From Platanthera guangdongensis (taxonomy: Eukaryota > Streptophyta > Magnoliopsida > Asparagales > Orchidaceae), in NCBI GenBank assembly GCA_039583875.1, contig CM077147.1, forward strand, positions 113,518,440-113,582,439: a stretch of DNA of 64,000 nucleotides, given 5' to 3'. Under the pieces are notes generated by a model that made no database searches, had not been told where the DNA came from, and worked only from the letters and a program-made list of their open reading frames with translations. This document shows positions 1 through 10,608 of the stretch, one piece after another. The number at the start of each line of letters is the position of its first letter. The first letter of the stretch is position 1. Made by a program: the position numbers and the translations under genes.

Positions 1-5
1 AGGAA

Positions 6-1222
6 ATGGCGGAGCTGAAAGTACAACTGCAAGAGTTATTGGAGCAAGGGTATGTGCGCCCAAGTTCTTCGCCTTGGAGCGTGCCGGTCCTCTTTGTTAA
101 GAAGAAGGATGGAAGCTTGAGGCTATGTATCGATTATCGGGAGCTCAACAAGTTGACGGAGAAGAACAAGTACCCGATCCGCCGGATTGATGATCTTTTT
201 GATTATTTGGTCGGGTCGACGATGTTCTCGAAGTTGGATCTCAAATCTGGGTACTATCAGCTGCGAATAAGGGTGAGTGATATCTCGAAGACAGCGTTCA
301 GTACGAGATACGGGCATTATGAGTTTACGGTCATGCCATTTGGCCTGACTAATGCGCCGTCAGTGTTCATGGATTTGATGAACAGGACCTTCAGGGAGTA
401 CTTGGACCATTTTGTGATCGTCTTCATCAACGATATTTTGGTGTACTCGCAGAGTGAGGAAGATCACTTCAAGCATCTCATTTGGTTTGGGAGACGCAAA
501 GGAGGAATCAATTGTATGCCAAGTTCTCGAAGTGCGAGTTTTGGTTATCCTCAGTGGCGTTCCTCGGTCATATAGTGAGTGGAGAGGGTATTGCAGTGGA
601 TCCGGCGAAGATTGTTGCGATACGGGAGTGGCCTAAGCTTGCTACGGTAGCAGAAGTCCGGAGCTTTCTGGGGCTTGCCAGCTATTATAGGCGCTTCGTA
701 GAGAACTTCTCGCGGATAGCGTTACCTCTCACTACTTTGACGAGGAAGGAGCAGAAGTTCGTTTGGACGCCGGAGTGCGCACGAGCTTTTGAGCAGTTGA
801 AATGTCGGTTGACCACGGCGCCGGTGCCGAGTTCTCCATGTGGGACCGAAGGCTATGAGATTTATAGCGATGCTTCGGGCAGCGGTTTGGGTTGCGTTCT
901 ACTACAACACGGAAGTGTGATAGCTTATGGCTCGAGACAGCTAAAAGTGCACGAGAGGAATTATCCGGTCCATGACTTGGAGTTAGCGGCCGTGATTTTT
1001 GCCTTGAAGTTGTGGAGGCATTATTTGTACGGTGTGAAGATTGATATATATACCGATCATAAGAGCCTGAAATATCTAATTGATCAGAAAGATCTGAATA
1101 TGCGGCAGCGTAGATGGATGGAGTTCTTGGGAGACTATACATTCAAGATCCACTACGTGCCTGGTAAAGGGAATGCGGTTGCGGATGCGTTGAGTCGCCG
1201 AGCCCCAGCTCAAGCCAATTGA
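6..1222 (+). pseudogene. pol: Gy1 pol: reverse transcriptase and RNase H
   Basis: This part of the polyprotein copies element RNA into DNA. The RT starts in its fingers ([18 protein letters not shown], then LCIDYRELN), continues through [12 protein letters not shown] and reaches the catalytic box, which reads FINDILVY where the family has FIDD. The first catalytic Asp is therefore Asn (codon AAC at 429-431), which should inactivate the enzyme. A frameshift near 478-490 moves the reading to another frame, where the RT connection ([11 protein letters not shown]) and RNase H follow ([28 protein letters not shown]). The first frame ends at TGA 1220-1222, where G has Trp. The piece is 5'-truncated by the window edge and is a decayed copy. 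Confidence 0.9.
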
Positions 1223-1228
1223 CTATCA

Positions 1229-2772
1229 GTGCATGATGAGTGGTTAGTGCGGGAGTTAGAGGCGTTGGAGATTGTTTGTGTGGATAAGCAATCAAGTGTT
1301 GAAGCAGTACTGAATTGGACTGAAGTCCAATATGACCTGACTGATCAGATTCGGCAGGCTTTGGATTTGGATGACCACTTGAAGCAGTTCAAGGAAGAGG
1401 CTCTGGATGGGTCAAATTCCCAATTCGTCGTGGAGGACGGATTACTTTGGAAAGACGGTCGTCTGTGTCTCCCAAGTGTGGCAATCTGCGGGTGGAATTG
1501 TTGTACGAGGCACACCATACTAAGTACTCGATTCACCCAGGGAGCACAAAGATGTACCACGATGTAAAGAAACTGTTTTGGTGGCCGGGCTTGAAGAAAG
1601 ATGTGGCGCTCTACATGGCGAAGTGCCAAACATACGGCTTGGTGAAGGCGGAATGCCAAAAGTCGGGAGGATTTCTTAAGTCCTTGCCTATTCCGGAGTG
1701 GAAATTCGACGACATCTCTATGGACTTTGCGCACGGTTTGCCAAGGTCGCAAAAAGGGAACGACGCCATTTGGGTGGTCGTGGATCGGTTAACGAAGGTG
1801 TCGCATTTCATTCCGCATAGGAAGGATGATTCGGTGGAGAAGTTGGCAAAACTATATGTGGAAAACATTGTACGGCTTCACGGTGTGCCCCGAAGCATCG
1901 TGAGTGACCAAGATGGGCGGTTCACGTCCAATGATTGGTGGCGAGTGCAACAAATGTTTGGAACAAAGTTGAAATTCAGCACAGCCTTCCATCCGCAAAC
2001 GGATGGGTAGACCGAGAGGGTCAATAGAACCATGGCAGACATGCTCCGCATGTGTGTCTTGGATTTTGGAAAGCAATGGGAAGACCATCTTTATTTGGTG
2101 GAGTTCGCGTACAACAATAGCTACCAAGAGAGTATTCAAATGGCGCCCTTCGAGGCCCTATATGGTATAAAATGTCGCACGCCGTTGTCTTGGCTAGAAA
2201 CGGGTGAGTCAAAGTTGTATAAGCGATTAGAAGTGGAGGATGCTACTTCCTTGGTGAGAACCATTCGGGAGAGGTTGCTTATCGCTCAGGACCGGCAAGC
2301 GAAGTACTATAATGTCAAGCACAGGAACGTGGAGTTCACTTTGGGCGATTGGGTGTACTTAAAGATCAAGCCGTTCAAGGGTGTCTCGCAGGTGTGGCGA
2401 TTGAAAAAACTAAGCCCGAGGTACCTTGGGCCATTTGAGGTTCTGGAGCGAGTTGGTGAAGCAGCATATCGGTTGAAGCTTTCAGTGGAGCTTGGTGGAT
2501 TACATGATGTATTCCATATTTCGGTGCTTCGGAAGGCGGTGCAAGAGCCTTCGCAAGTGATCGTAGTTGATCAAGTGCCGGTGGATAGTGGGTTGACGAC
2601 AAAGGTCAAACCCGTGCGGATTGAGGACTCGGAGGTCAAGCGGCTACGCAATAAAGAGATCAGGATGGTCAAGGTCCGGTGGGACAATTGCGGTCGTGAG
2701 GAGCTCTCTTGGGAACGAGAGCAGACTATGCTTAACGAGTATCCGGAGTTGTTCCGCTCAGGTACAATTTAA
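1229..2772 (+). pseudogene. pol: Gy1 pol: integrase with chromodomain-like C-terminus
   Basis: This is the integrase that inserts element DNA into the host genome. It continues the RNase H frame, then shifts frame near 1480. The zinc-binding region has its two His residues (YEAHHTKYSIHPG), but the Cys pair is damaged: KCQTYGLVKAEC has Tyr where a Cys is usual. The DDE core is present: Asp in MDFAHGLP, Asp in VSDQDGRF, and Glu in TERVNRTM just after an in-frame TAG at 2008-2010 (probably CAG originally). A conserved LSPRYLGPFEVLERVG segment follows, then a short chromodomain-like tail (RMVKVRWDNCG, SWEREQTM). Such tails are thought to guide integration to particular chromatin. Confidence 0.88.
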
Positions 2773-2819
2773 TTTTGTACATGTCTTTCCTTTATATAAT
2801 TTCGTGGACAAAATTATTT

Positions 2820-2834
2820 TAAGAGGGGGAGAGT
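2820..2834 (+). other. Gy1 polypurine tract
   Basis: A purine-rich run (AAGAGGGGGAGAG) lies immediately before the LTR TGTAAC terminus. This is the expected plus-strand DNA priming site. The same arrangement is seen before G's 3' LTR at 57075-57091. Confidence 0.75.
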
Positions 2835-5346
2835 TGTAACGCCCCGAAACTCAAAAGAGTGACGGAGGACGTTTGGGGCCGGTTTTGGGTTATGGCAGGA
2901 GGCACACGGCCTGGGACACGGGCGTGTCCCAGGGTGTGTCAGGCTTGTGTCGACGATTTGGTCGAGAGGTCGACGAATTTCGCTCGACGTTGTGTCGAGA
3001 CAGGGCACAAGGCCTGAGACACGGGCGTGTCTCAGGGCGTGTCGAGCCCGTGTCGACACTCAGCCCGCGAAGTCAACATTTTGCGCTCGACGAAGTGTCG
3101 AGACAGGGTACACGGCCTGAGACACAGGCGTGTCTCAGGACGTGTCGAGCCCGTGTCGACACTCATCCCGGGGTGTCGACGATTTGGTCGAGAGGTCGAC
3201 GAATTTCACTCGACGTTGTGTTGAGACAGGGCACACGGCCTAAGACACGGGCGTGTCTCAGGGCGTGTCGAGCCCGTGTCGACACTCAACCCGCGAAGTC
3301 GACATTTTGCACTCGACGAAGTGTCGAGACAGGGCACACGACCTGAGACATGGGCGTTTCTCAGGGTGTGTCGAGCCCGTGTCGACACCCGTCCCTGGGA
3401 GTCGACGAAGTTTGCTTGATGAAGTGTCAAGACAAGGCACACGGCCTAGGATACGGGCGTGTCCAAGGCCGTATCGTGAGGTCGACGAACTTCGCTCGAT
3501 GAAGTGTCGAGACCGTGAACACGGCCTGGAGCCCAGGCGTGTTCGAGTGGACACGGGTTAGGACACGGGCGTGTCCAAGAACCCGTGTTGTTCTCGGGTT
3601 ATTTTTGAGATAAATCGATGGGGGCACACGACCGACCACACGGCTGTGTCAGTTGGAACACGGGCGTGTCAGGTCGAACACGGGCGTGTTCGATGCCCGT
3701 GTGTTGTTCCAGGCGTGTCAATTTTGACGGCGAATGAGGTACACGGCCCTGGACACGGGCGTGTGCCAGGTCGGGTTCGGTCCAGATTGTACATTTCAGG
3801 CCCGAATCAAAACCGTTCGTTTCTTTATGTTGGGATCCAACGGCTGGGGGTTGTTCCTAATGGTATATACCCGGTATTGTACCCTTGAAACCCTCACTTT
3901 TACTTAAGTGGTTATCTTTCTAAAGTATAGAGAGAGAGGAGAGCCAAGGGAGGAAGAAGAAGCTAGATCCGACCATTGGAGGAGCTTCGAAGCTCCAGAT
4001 CGCGAGCCGACTCCGAATCCATAGAGGCAAAGAGAGTGCGGTGCTTTTCATCCGCTTACTTTTCCATGGCGCCAAAGAAGAACGCTAAGGGAACGATTCT
4101 CTTCTTGAGCATGTGAAGCTCCCCTTCTTTGCATATGAAACCCGCTCTCGCGAGTTTGCGGTGAGTTGGAGGAGTTCCTTCGGGTAGATATGTAAAGTAC
4201 CCGTTATTTATAGTCCGTAAGCGAGAACGGACATAGGCATGATGTGTGAAGCCTACCCGGACATGTTGGTCTGGATCGGTGATGTTGCATCGCATAAATG
4301 CCGGAGAAGACTTCATGTGATTGTTTGTTTTTCGGGTTTTCTACGTGGTAGATTGCAATAGGGAGCCTTGGGGATTAACGCAAAGGTGCACCCGGAAAAC
4401 TGGGCGGATGTGTGATCTTGCCAACTTGGTGGCCTAAGAGCCAACTTGAACATAACCGAGTTATGTGAATTGTGATGAAAATGGGACTCGGGAGAATTTT
4501 GACCCGCGCATATGGCTTAAACTGTCTTTACGATGTGAGCACGGGTTAGATGGAACCGTACCCATTTCTATGTCGTTCGGTTAGAGCCGTTGGCATAGAT
4601 GAGAGTCTTCGGCGGTCTATGGCTTAAATTGTCGTGACCCATGCCGGTAAGACAAACTGCTCATATGTTTGGCCGTCAAAGTGGCGGTGGTGAGTCCGGA
4701 ATGTCTTTGGCTTAAATTGACGTGACATTGGCCGGTTCACCGATAATGTGCCCTGAGTGTACGAGGTGTGTGGCCGTCTGAGCCTATGCCTGTGATGAAA
4801 TGAATATTGATACATTGCTTGCTTATGCTAATGAAATGCAGGGAAGAAGCATCGATGCCCGAGTTGGGGGCGGGATCGTTATAATTTGGTCAGCATTGCT
4901 GACCGTTGCCTTTGTTTGCCACCGTGCGGTAGTTTTGTTGCTTGCAGGTGCTGCTGGACCAAGCGTTCAATAGCGGGCTAAAGCCCAAATTGTGAAGCCG
5001 GCCCTCGAAGGCCTAATTGGAGTGTTTACTGCTTTTATCATGTATGACCGGCCTGGGTGTCGTTGTTTGTAAAACATGTAATATTAAGTAAACCATTTTG
5101 TAAGGCCTTAAGGCCTGTACTTGTGTGTGTACAACATTCCTATTTGGTATTAGTGGACATTCATGCTTTTGTGTTGGGTTCTTTATTGCAACTTATTAAA
5201 TTGCTTCCGCTAGAATGCTCTGTGTAGGACGTTGGATTGGTTGGATGGTTTCCATTGAGTAACCACCCGTTCTGTCTGTAGTATATGGTGTTGGGCCCCG
5301 GCCGGACCTACTGCACTATGCTATATGACAGATAGGGGGTGTTACA
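2835..5346 (+). repeat. Gy1 3' LTR (about 2.51 kb)
   Basis: It starts TGTAACGCCCCGAAACTC and ends GATAGGGGGTGTTACA, giving TG...CA termini, and it follows the purine tract. Both ends match the LTRs of G (50019 and 57092). The first kilobase is a GC-rich array of GACACGGGCGTGTC-like inverted repeats. A TATA-like TATATACCC lies near 3863. The distal half carries the conserved blocks shared with G and H (CTGACCGTTGCC, CCGGCCTG, GTAAGGCCTTAAGGCC). Open frames in the array are translations of the repeat, not genes. Confidence 0.9.
2890..3790 (+). repeat. Inverted-repeat array in Gy1 LTR (GACACGGGCGTGTC / GTGTCGACAC)
   Basis: About a dozen imperfect units combine ACACGGCCTGAGACACGGGC, GTGTCTCAGGGCGTGTCGAG and CCCGTGTCGACACTC, with GTCGACGAATTTCGCTCGAC between them. 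Each GACAC-GGGC-GTGTC is a small inverted repeat. Array length differs between Gy1 and the two LTRs of G. Probably a cis-regulatory or structural array in the upstream part of the LTR; its function is unknown. Confidence 0.8.
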
Positions 5347-6911
5347 ACATCCATGTCAGTATTAATGAAATTAATGAAATCAAATAATTCATCATCAGCA
5401 TCTGCTGTTGCTTTTTCTGATGCTACTGCTGCTGCTATTTCTGGTGTTGATTCTATTGTTGTTGCTGCTGGTACTGCTGGTGCTCATGCTGCTTCTTCTT
5501 CATGGAGTATCTTCCCCTGCCTGCTTTCAGTGGATACAGAAGCCAGGCCCCTAACTGAAGAGGAAGGAGCAGAGAGAGAAGATATTTATGCAGTAAGAGA
5601 TGATATGGAAGTAGCAAGAGGTGAAATAGCCTCTGCTATAATTATTTTGAGGAGGGGAGTAAGTAGTGCAATGAGAGATGGAATAATGGATGGATCCAAA
5701 AGTGTGGTAGAGGGTGTGGTAGAAGGTGTTGGAATGGAAATAAAAGTGGGGATGGTAGTAGTTGGTGGAGTAGGAGGGAGAGCATCTTGCATAGGTTCAT
5801 CTTGTGAAGTAGATGGATGGAGGCGGGATGAAGGCAGAGTGATTAATGGGATGGTGTCCAGATGGTGGGGTAAGGGAGATGAAGGTGGTGATGGAATGAG
5901 TGTACCATGGGGGGATTGAGGTGGGGTTCGTTGTGGTGATTGAGAAGGAGAGGGTTGTTGAGATTCCTAAAGAGGGGAAGAGTGGATATCAGTAAGATCT
6001 ATTGGTGGAGAAGTTGCAGGAGATGTAGCTGGAGTAGGAATATGAATAGGTTGTTGTGGTTATTTTTTTGTTTGTTGTAGAGAAGGAATGGTGTAAGAGG
6101 ATGGAGGTGGAGGAGGGATCTCATCAGTAGGGTGGGGAGTAGCTAAACCAGCCCTAGTACTCTCAGAAGCCCTGGTGGAAGAGAAGGGAGCCTTGGAGGG
6201 CATTGTGATTGTCCTCTCCCACCTGCCAAAAAGGGCACAAGTGAGCCTCTTAGAGGCATTGATGAATATGGTCTGGGAGACCAGGGATTCAGTAGTCTTT
6301 TCCTTTAGGAAGATCCCTAAGATCCTTCTAAAGCAAACCTCTTTCTTTGTATTCTTTTTCTTAATTAGATAAAATATGATCTGAGCCCAGTTTACCTTCT
6401 TCTTGTTTACCACTGCACACATGAGCAGGAATTGGTGCCTGGTTATGTAGCCATGGGTTGTGTGCTTGCCCAGCAACACATTGCCCACAATGTCTGCCAG
6501 AAACTTGAACTCAGCAGATAGGTGTTTCTTAAGCAGTTTCTTAGGGGTTTGTCCAGAATAACACGTCATGCTCAGCATCATATAAAACACGTCAGTATAC
6601 ATATCCAATTCTTCTTCACCATTACTTAATCCAAAAATTTCTATTAAAATGGCGGGGGTGAGGGAAACAACATTACCGGCTATAGTTCCAGACATGGTGT
6701 TATCATCTGTTGTAAAAGAGGTATACACCCACTCTCTGATCTTTGTGCCAGATATCTTGATCCTGGTGGACAGGACAGTCTTCAACTGCTATTCTTCAAG
6801 CAGTTACAGGATTACAAGGAAGATTGGGTCTGAATACTGGAAGGAATCAAAATCGACATCAAAGCCGGTGTCGAATTTCATTGCTGGAAGAGTTTCTGCT
6901 GGAATCGCCAT
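5347..6911 (-). pseudogene. Copia A accessory ORF (aORF), C-terminus cut off
   Basis: The first ATG is at 6911-6909. The frame has two stops before 6785, then runs open to 6060 and continues less cleanly to Gy1. The N-terminal half is predicted mostly helical. A segment including KFLADIVGNVLLGKHTTHGYI and VNKKKVNWAQIIF aligns by eye with the aORFs of B, D and E. The region after about residue 280 is rich in Pro, Ser and Thr. I see no signal peptide or convincing membrane span, so an envelope role is not supported. The GTIAGNVVSLTPAILIEIFGL stretch recalls the plant domain annotated as putative plant transposon protein, but that is only an impression. Function unknown. Confidence 0.6.
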
Positions 6912-6984
6912 TAGAGTACCTGCAAGATAAAAATGAAGATCAAGTGCAAAGGAACTGAAAGTGAGGGACGGAGGTCAAAGAAAA

Positions 6985-7295
6985 CCTAGATATAAGATTT
7001 TCCGAAATATGAATCGACAAACTCCGTTCCACGAAAATAAATAATTTTTCGATCTGAGATCGATGAAATAATTAGCAGTTAAATAATTTGTCGAGCTCAG
7101 TCTGAAGATTTGAAGACATTTCGTTGAGCTCCGTTCAACGAAAGCTTTCTGAAGTGGATTCATTGATCTCCGTTAGATGAAAACAACTTTACTCATAGAG
7201 AGCTCGACGATCGCCGTTTGACGAATATCTCAAGAACATTTCCCAGTTCGTCGAACTCTGTTCGACGATCTTTGAAGAATTCGTGGAGCACAGAC
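6985..7295 (-). promoter_or_regulatory. Spacer between copia A RNase H and aORF, with TCGACGA repeats and a TATA-like box
   Basis: This roughly 390-bp non-coding stretch (to 6912) holds repeated GTTCGTCGAAC-, GAGCTCGACAA- and TCGTCGAGCTC-like motifs, the same family as in A's LTR at 13860-14480. A weak TATA-like TTATATC lies at 6989-6996, about 80 bp upstream of the aORF ATG. A possible splice acceptor (TTTATCTTGCAG) sits just before the ATG. I infer an internal promoter or leader for the aORF. Confidence 0.45.
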
Positions 7296-7300
7296 AGAAA

Positions 7301-9066
7301 TTAAGTTAGAGCTTCTTCATTGATCATTTCAAGCTGATTTATAACGAACAAGTGATTTTTTTCATCCAAGGGTTTGGTGAAAATATCAGCTCTTTGTAAA
7401 TCAGTGTAGATATAGACAAGTCTAACTTTGTTTTTGTCTACACACTCTCTAATGAAATGATGCGTAATGTTTATATGTTTAGTCCTACTATGATGGACTG
7501 GATTTTGTGCTATGGCTATAGCACTTGTGTTATCACAGAAGAGAGTTGAATTATTTAAGTTAAAGCCATAGTCCAGTAGTTGGTTTTGGATCCACAACAT
7601 CTGGGAACAGCAACTGCCAGCTGCTATATATTTTGCTTCAATAGTTGATGTGGACATAGATAACTGCTTCTTACAGAACCAAGAGACTAATCTCATACCA
7701 AGGAACTGGCAGGTTCCTGAGGTACTTTTTTTGTCCACCCTGCATCCATCAAAGTCAGCATCTGAATATCAAGTTAAATCAAATTCTGACTCAGTAGGAT
7801 ACCAAAGGCCTAGACTTGGAACACTCTTTATATCTCTCAAAATTCTGTTTAGAAAAATTAGGTGAGATTCTTTAGGGTTCACTTGGAACCAAGCACAAAG
7901 GCATGTGGCAAACATTATATCAGTCTGCTAGCTATAAGAAATAATAGGGACCCAACAATGCCCCTATATAACTTCTAGTCAACAGGTTTCCCAAATGGAT
8001 CAAAATCTTTTACAGCATTAGTTGCCATAAGTGTCTTCTTTGCTGAGGCATCAGCCATCCCAAACTTTTGAAGAAGCTCTTTAGCATATTTAGCTTAGGA
8101 GACGAAGATGCCATCAGGTAGCTACTTCACTTGGAGACCAAGAAAGTAGGAGAGCTCACTCATGCTACTAATCGTAAACTTAGAATGCATGAGGTCAGAA
8201 AACCTCTTGCATAGTTTTGAGTCAGTAGACCCAAATATGATGTCATCCACATAAATTTGTACTAACAAGATTTTATCTTTATGGTGCCTAGTGAATAATG
8301 TTTTATCTACTATGCCTCTAGTGAATTCATGCTCTATCAGAAAGCTAGCTAAGGTCTCATACCAAGCTCTTGGAGCTTACTTTAGACGATAGAGGGCTTT
8401 ATGCAATCTAAATACATAAGAAGGATGGGATGGAGAGATAAAACTTGGAGGTTTTTCAACATAAACCTCTTCTTTTAGTACCTCATTCAGAAAAGCACTC
8501 TTTACATCCATCTGATATACCTTGAAATTCTTGTAGGCAGTATAGGCCAGGAAAATTCTGATGGCCTCTAACCTTGCAACTGTTGCAAATGTTTGATCAT
8601 AATTCATGCCATCTTCTTGCATATATCCTTGAGCAACAAGTCTAGCCTTGTTCCTCACAATTACACCTTGGGCATCTAGTTTTTTTCTATATATACATTT
8701 GCTTCCAATGACTGGTTAGTCTTTGGGTCTTGGAACTAAATCTCAAATTCTACATCTCTCAAACTTGTTGAGTTCCTCTTGCATAGCAATGATCCATTGG
8801 GGATCCTGCTCAGCATCGTGTATGGATTGAGGCTCAACTTGAGAGATAAAACAGGTATGCATTAAATATTGGTTGAGTTGATGCCTTGTCTGAACACCTA
8901 CTGATATGTCTCCAATCACTTGAGATCTATGGTGATCCCTCAGTGTGACAAAATCATTTGGTGGAGTTGGTTTAGCAACAGCATTTTGAATTAATTCCTC
9001 TTGTGGAATTGAGTTTGCTGTTGGATGAGGTTGAACTTCTTCCAACTGTTCTTCTTCACTGTCTTC
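7301..9066 (-). pseudogene. pol: Copia A pol: reverse transcriptase and RNase H
   Basis: The RT begins around QDPQWIIAMQEELNKFERC and includes KARLVAQGYMQEDGMNYDQTF, VYQMDVKSAFLN and the catalytic IYVDDIIFG box (plus-strand positions about 8233-8257). A stop replaces Gln after YRLK in the usual YGLKQAPRAW region, and several more stops and shifts lie between 8370 and 7740. RNase H (7738-7301) is one open segment with STIEAKYIAAGSC, LFCDNTSAIAIAQNPVHHSR and the C-terminal DIFTKPLDEK typical of plant copia elements. This is a degenerate but full-length RT-RNase H. Confidence 0.88.
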
Positions 9067-9072
9067 ATCAAC

Positions 9073-10065
9073 CTATGGAGAAGGATGTGTTGGAGCCTCT
9101 TGGGTGAGGCTTAGTACATCAAAATTCTCACACAAGTGAGGTACCTGCAAAGGATTACTGGTAGAAATCTCTTTCTCCTTGCAAGACATGTTAGACTCAT
9201 CAAAAGTGACATGAATTGATTCTTCAATTTTTAAAGATAATTTATTAAATACCCTATAAGTTTTGCTTATTTGGGAATATCCTAGAAAAATTCCCTCTTC
9301 AGCCTTAGCTTCAAACTTTCTAATGTATTTCTTGTTGTTATTATGTATATAGTATATACAACCAAATACTTTAAAATAAGTGATTTTAGGTTTCTTCCCT
9401 TTAAGTAATTCATAGGGAGTCCCATTCTTCAGTTTATGTATCAAACTTCTATTCAGTACATAATTTGCTGTGCTTACAGCCTCTGCCAAAAAGGATACGG
9501 GCATGTAATCATTTGCAAGTAATGTGCATGCAGCTTCAATTAGGGTCTTATTCTTCCTTTCAGCTACCCCATTTTGTTGTGGAGTTCTAGGAGCTGAGAT
9601 GCAGTTTCTAATACCTTCTTTCTCACAGAACTCATGCATAAGAAGAGACTCAAACTCTGTACCATGATCACTTCTGATCAATATAACATGAGTAGAATAG
9701 TCAATCTGTATGGTCCTCAGAAAATCTGTAAGAACATTAATGGTATCTGACTTAGATCTCAGAAAGAACACCGAAGTGGACCTTGAGAAGTCATCTACGA
9801 CAACTAAAGTGTAGGATTTCCCTCCTAGGCTTTGTACAACAATGGGTCCAAAGAGATCCATGTGTAGTAGGTACAAGATCCTAGGTGAATCACTTTTATT
9901 TACTGATTTAAAGCTAGATTTAGTTTGCTTGCCTAGTTGACAAGCCCTGCAAAGGCCTTCCTTCTTGTAGGGACTAGAAGGTAAACCTCTCACAAGGTTG
10001 TCTTTAGATAGCCTAGCAATGTTTTTCATATTTACATGTCCTAGCCTTTTATGCCATAATTCATT
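9073..10065 (-). pseudogene. pol: Copia A pol: integrase
   Basis: A 318-codon open stretch (10029-9073) plus upstream residues carries the GAG-pre-integrase and integrase domains. The zinc finger is visible as LWHKRLGH followed by CRACQLGK. The three catalytic residues appear as Asp in HMDLFGP, Asp in IRSDHGTEF and Glu in GVAERKNKTL, with normal spacing. The C-terminal part (YFKVFGCIYYI, GIFLGYS) is the usual copia integrase tail. It is the best-preserved enzyme of A, although stops separate it from its neighbours. Confidence 0.9.
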
Positions 10066-10608
10066 CTGATTACTAATTATGTTAAGTAAGCAGTTACCTG
10101 AATTGGCAGAATGAAAATCAACGAAGTATATATTTCCTTGCCTATTCCTAATTAAAACATTTTGTTTTCCTTTATTAGAAATAATACAAGATGTTGAGTT
10201 AAAATGTACCTGATAACCTTCATCACATAATTGGCTTATGAAGATGAGGTTATGTTAGAGTCTTCTTACATAAGTCACTTTCTTAAAGGTGACTGCTCCA
10301 ATTTTCACTTCTCCATAGCCTTCTGACTGGCAACACTTTGAATCACCAAAGATTACCTTTGGTCCCAACTTGGACTAATAGTTGATTAAATTGTCCTTGC
10401 TGCTAGTCATGTGTTTGGAGGATCCACTGTCCAGGTACCATAGTTGATTAACTACTGGACAGCCGTTTTCCTGCAATGAAATCAGTTAGTTGTTCTTGAC
10501 CCAGGTAACCTTGGGTCCTTTATATTGTTGATATGAAAAACTAGATATCACAGAAAATTCTGGTTGAGATTTGTATCCTAATGGATGATATCTTCTGGGT
10601 GGAATTAT
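10066..10608 (-). pseudogene. pol: Copia A pol: aspartic protease region
   Basis: The protease that cleaves Gag and Pol is marked by WYLDSGSSKHMT at 10440-10405 (minus), with catalytic DSG. Downstream, VIFGDSK...GEVKIG and NLIFISQLCDEGYQV follow the family pattern before the pre-integrase block. At least two in-frame stops interrupt the segment (one after SKDNLINY). A splice-acceptor-like TTTCATTGCAG precedes the motif, but I see no matching donor and do not call an intron. Confidence 0.75.

Larger units (their letters stand above)
1..5346 (+). mobile_element. Gy1: 3' part of a Ty3/gypsy chromovirus-type retrotransposon
   Basis: The domain order RT, RNase H, integrase, chromodomain-like tail, purine tract, LTR is that of a Ty3/gypsy element. 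The RT and the integrase tail (ending in a VKVRWDN...EELSWERE block) resemble the Del/Tekay chromovirus lineage. The 5' LTR, gag and protease lie left of the window. The element ends in copia A: the LTR terminus GTTACA at 5346 is followed directly by the minus-strand accessory ORF of A. The expected target duplicate on this side is ACATC (5347-5351); its partner is outside the window. Gy1 and G have LTRs of one family. Confidence 0.9.

Noticed and set aside
2873..3561. Overlapping open frames with repeated peptides in the Gy1 LTR
   Set aside because: They are translations of the GACACGGGCGTGTC array in several frames on both strands; no conserved protein is seen.
5353..5919. 188-codon plus-strand frame
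   Set aside because: It is antisense to the Pro/Ser/Thr-rich part of copia A's aORF.
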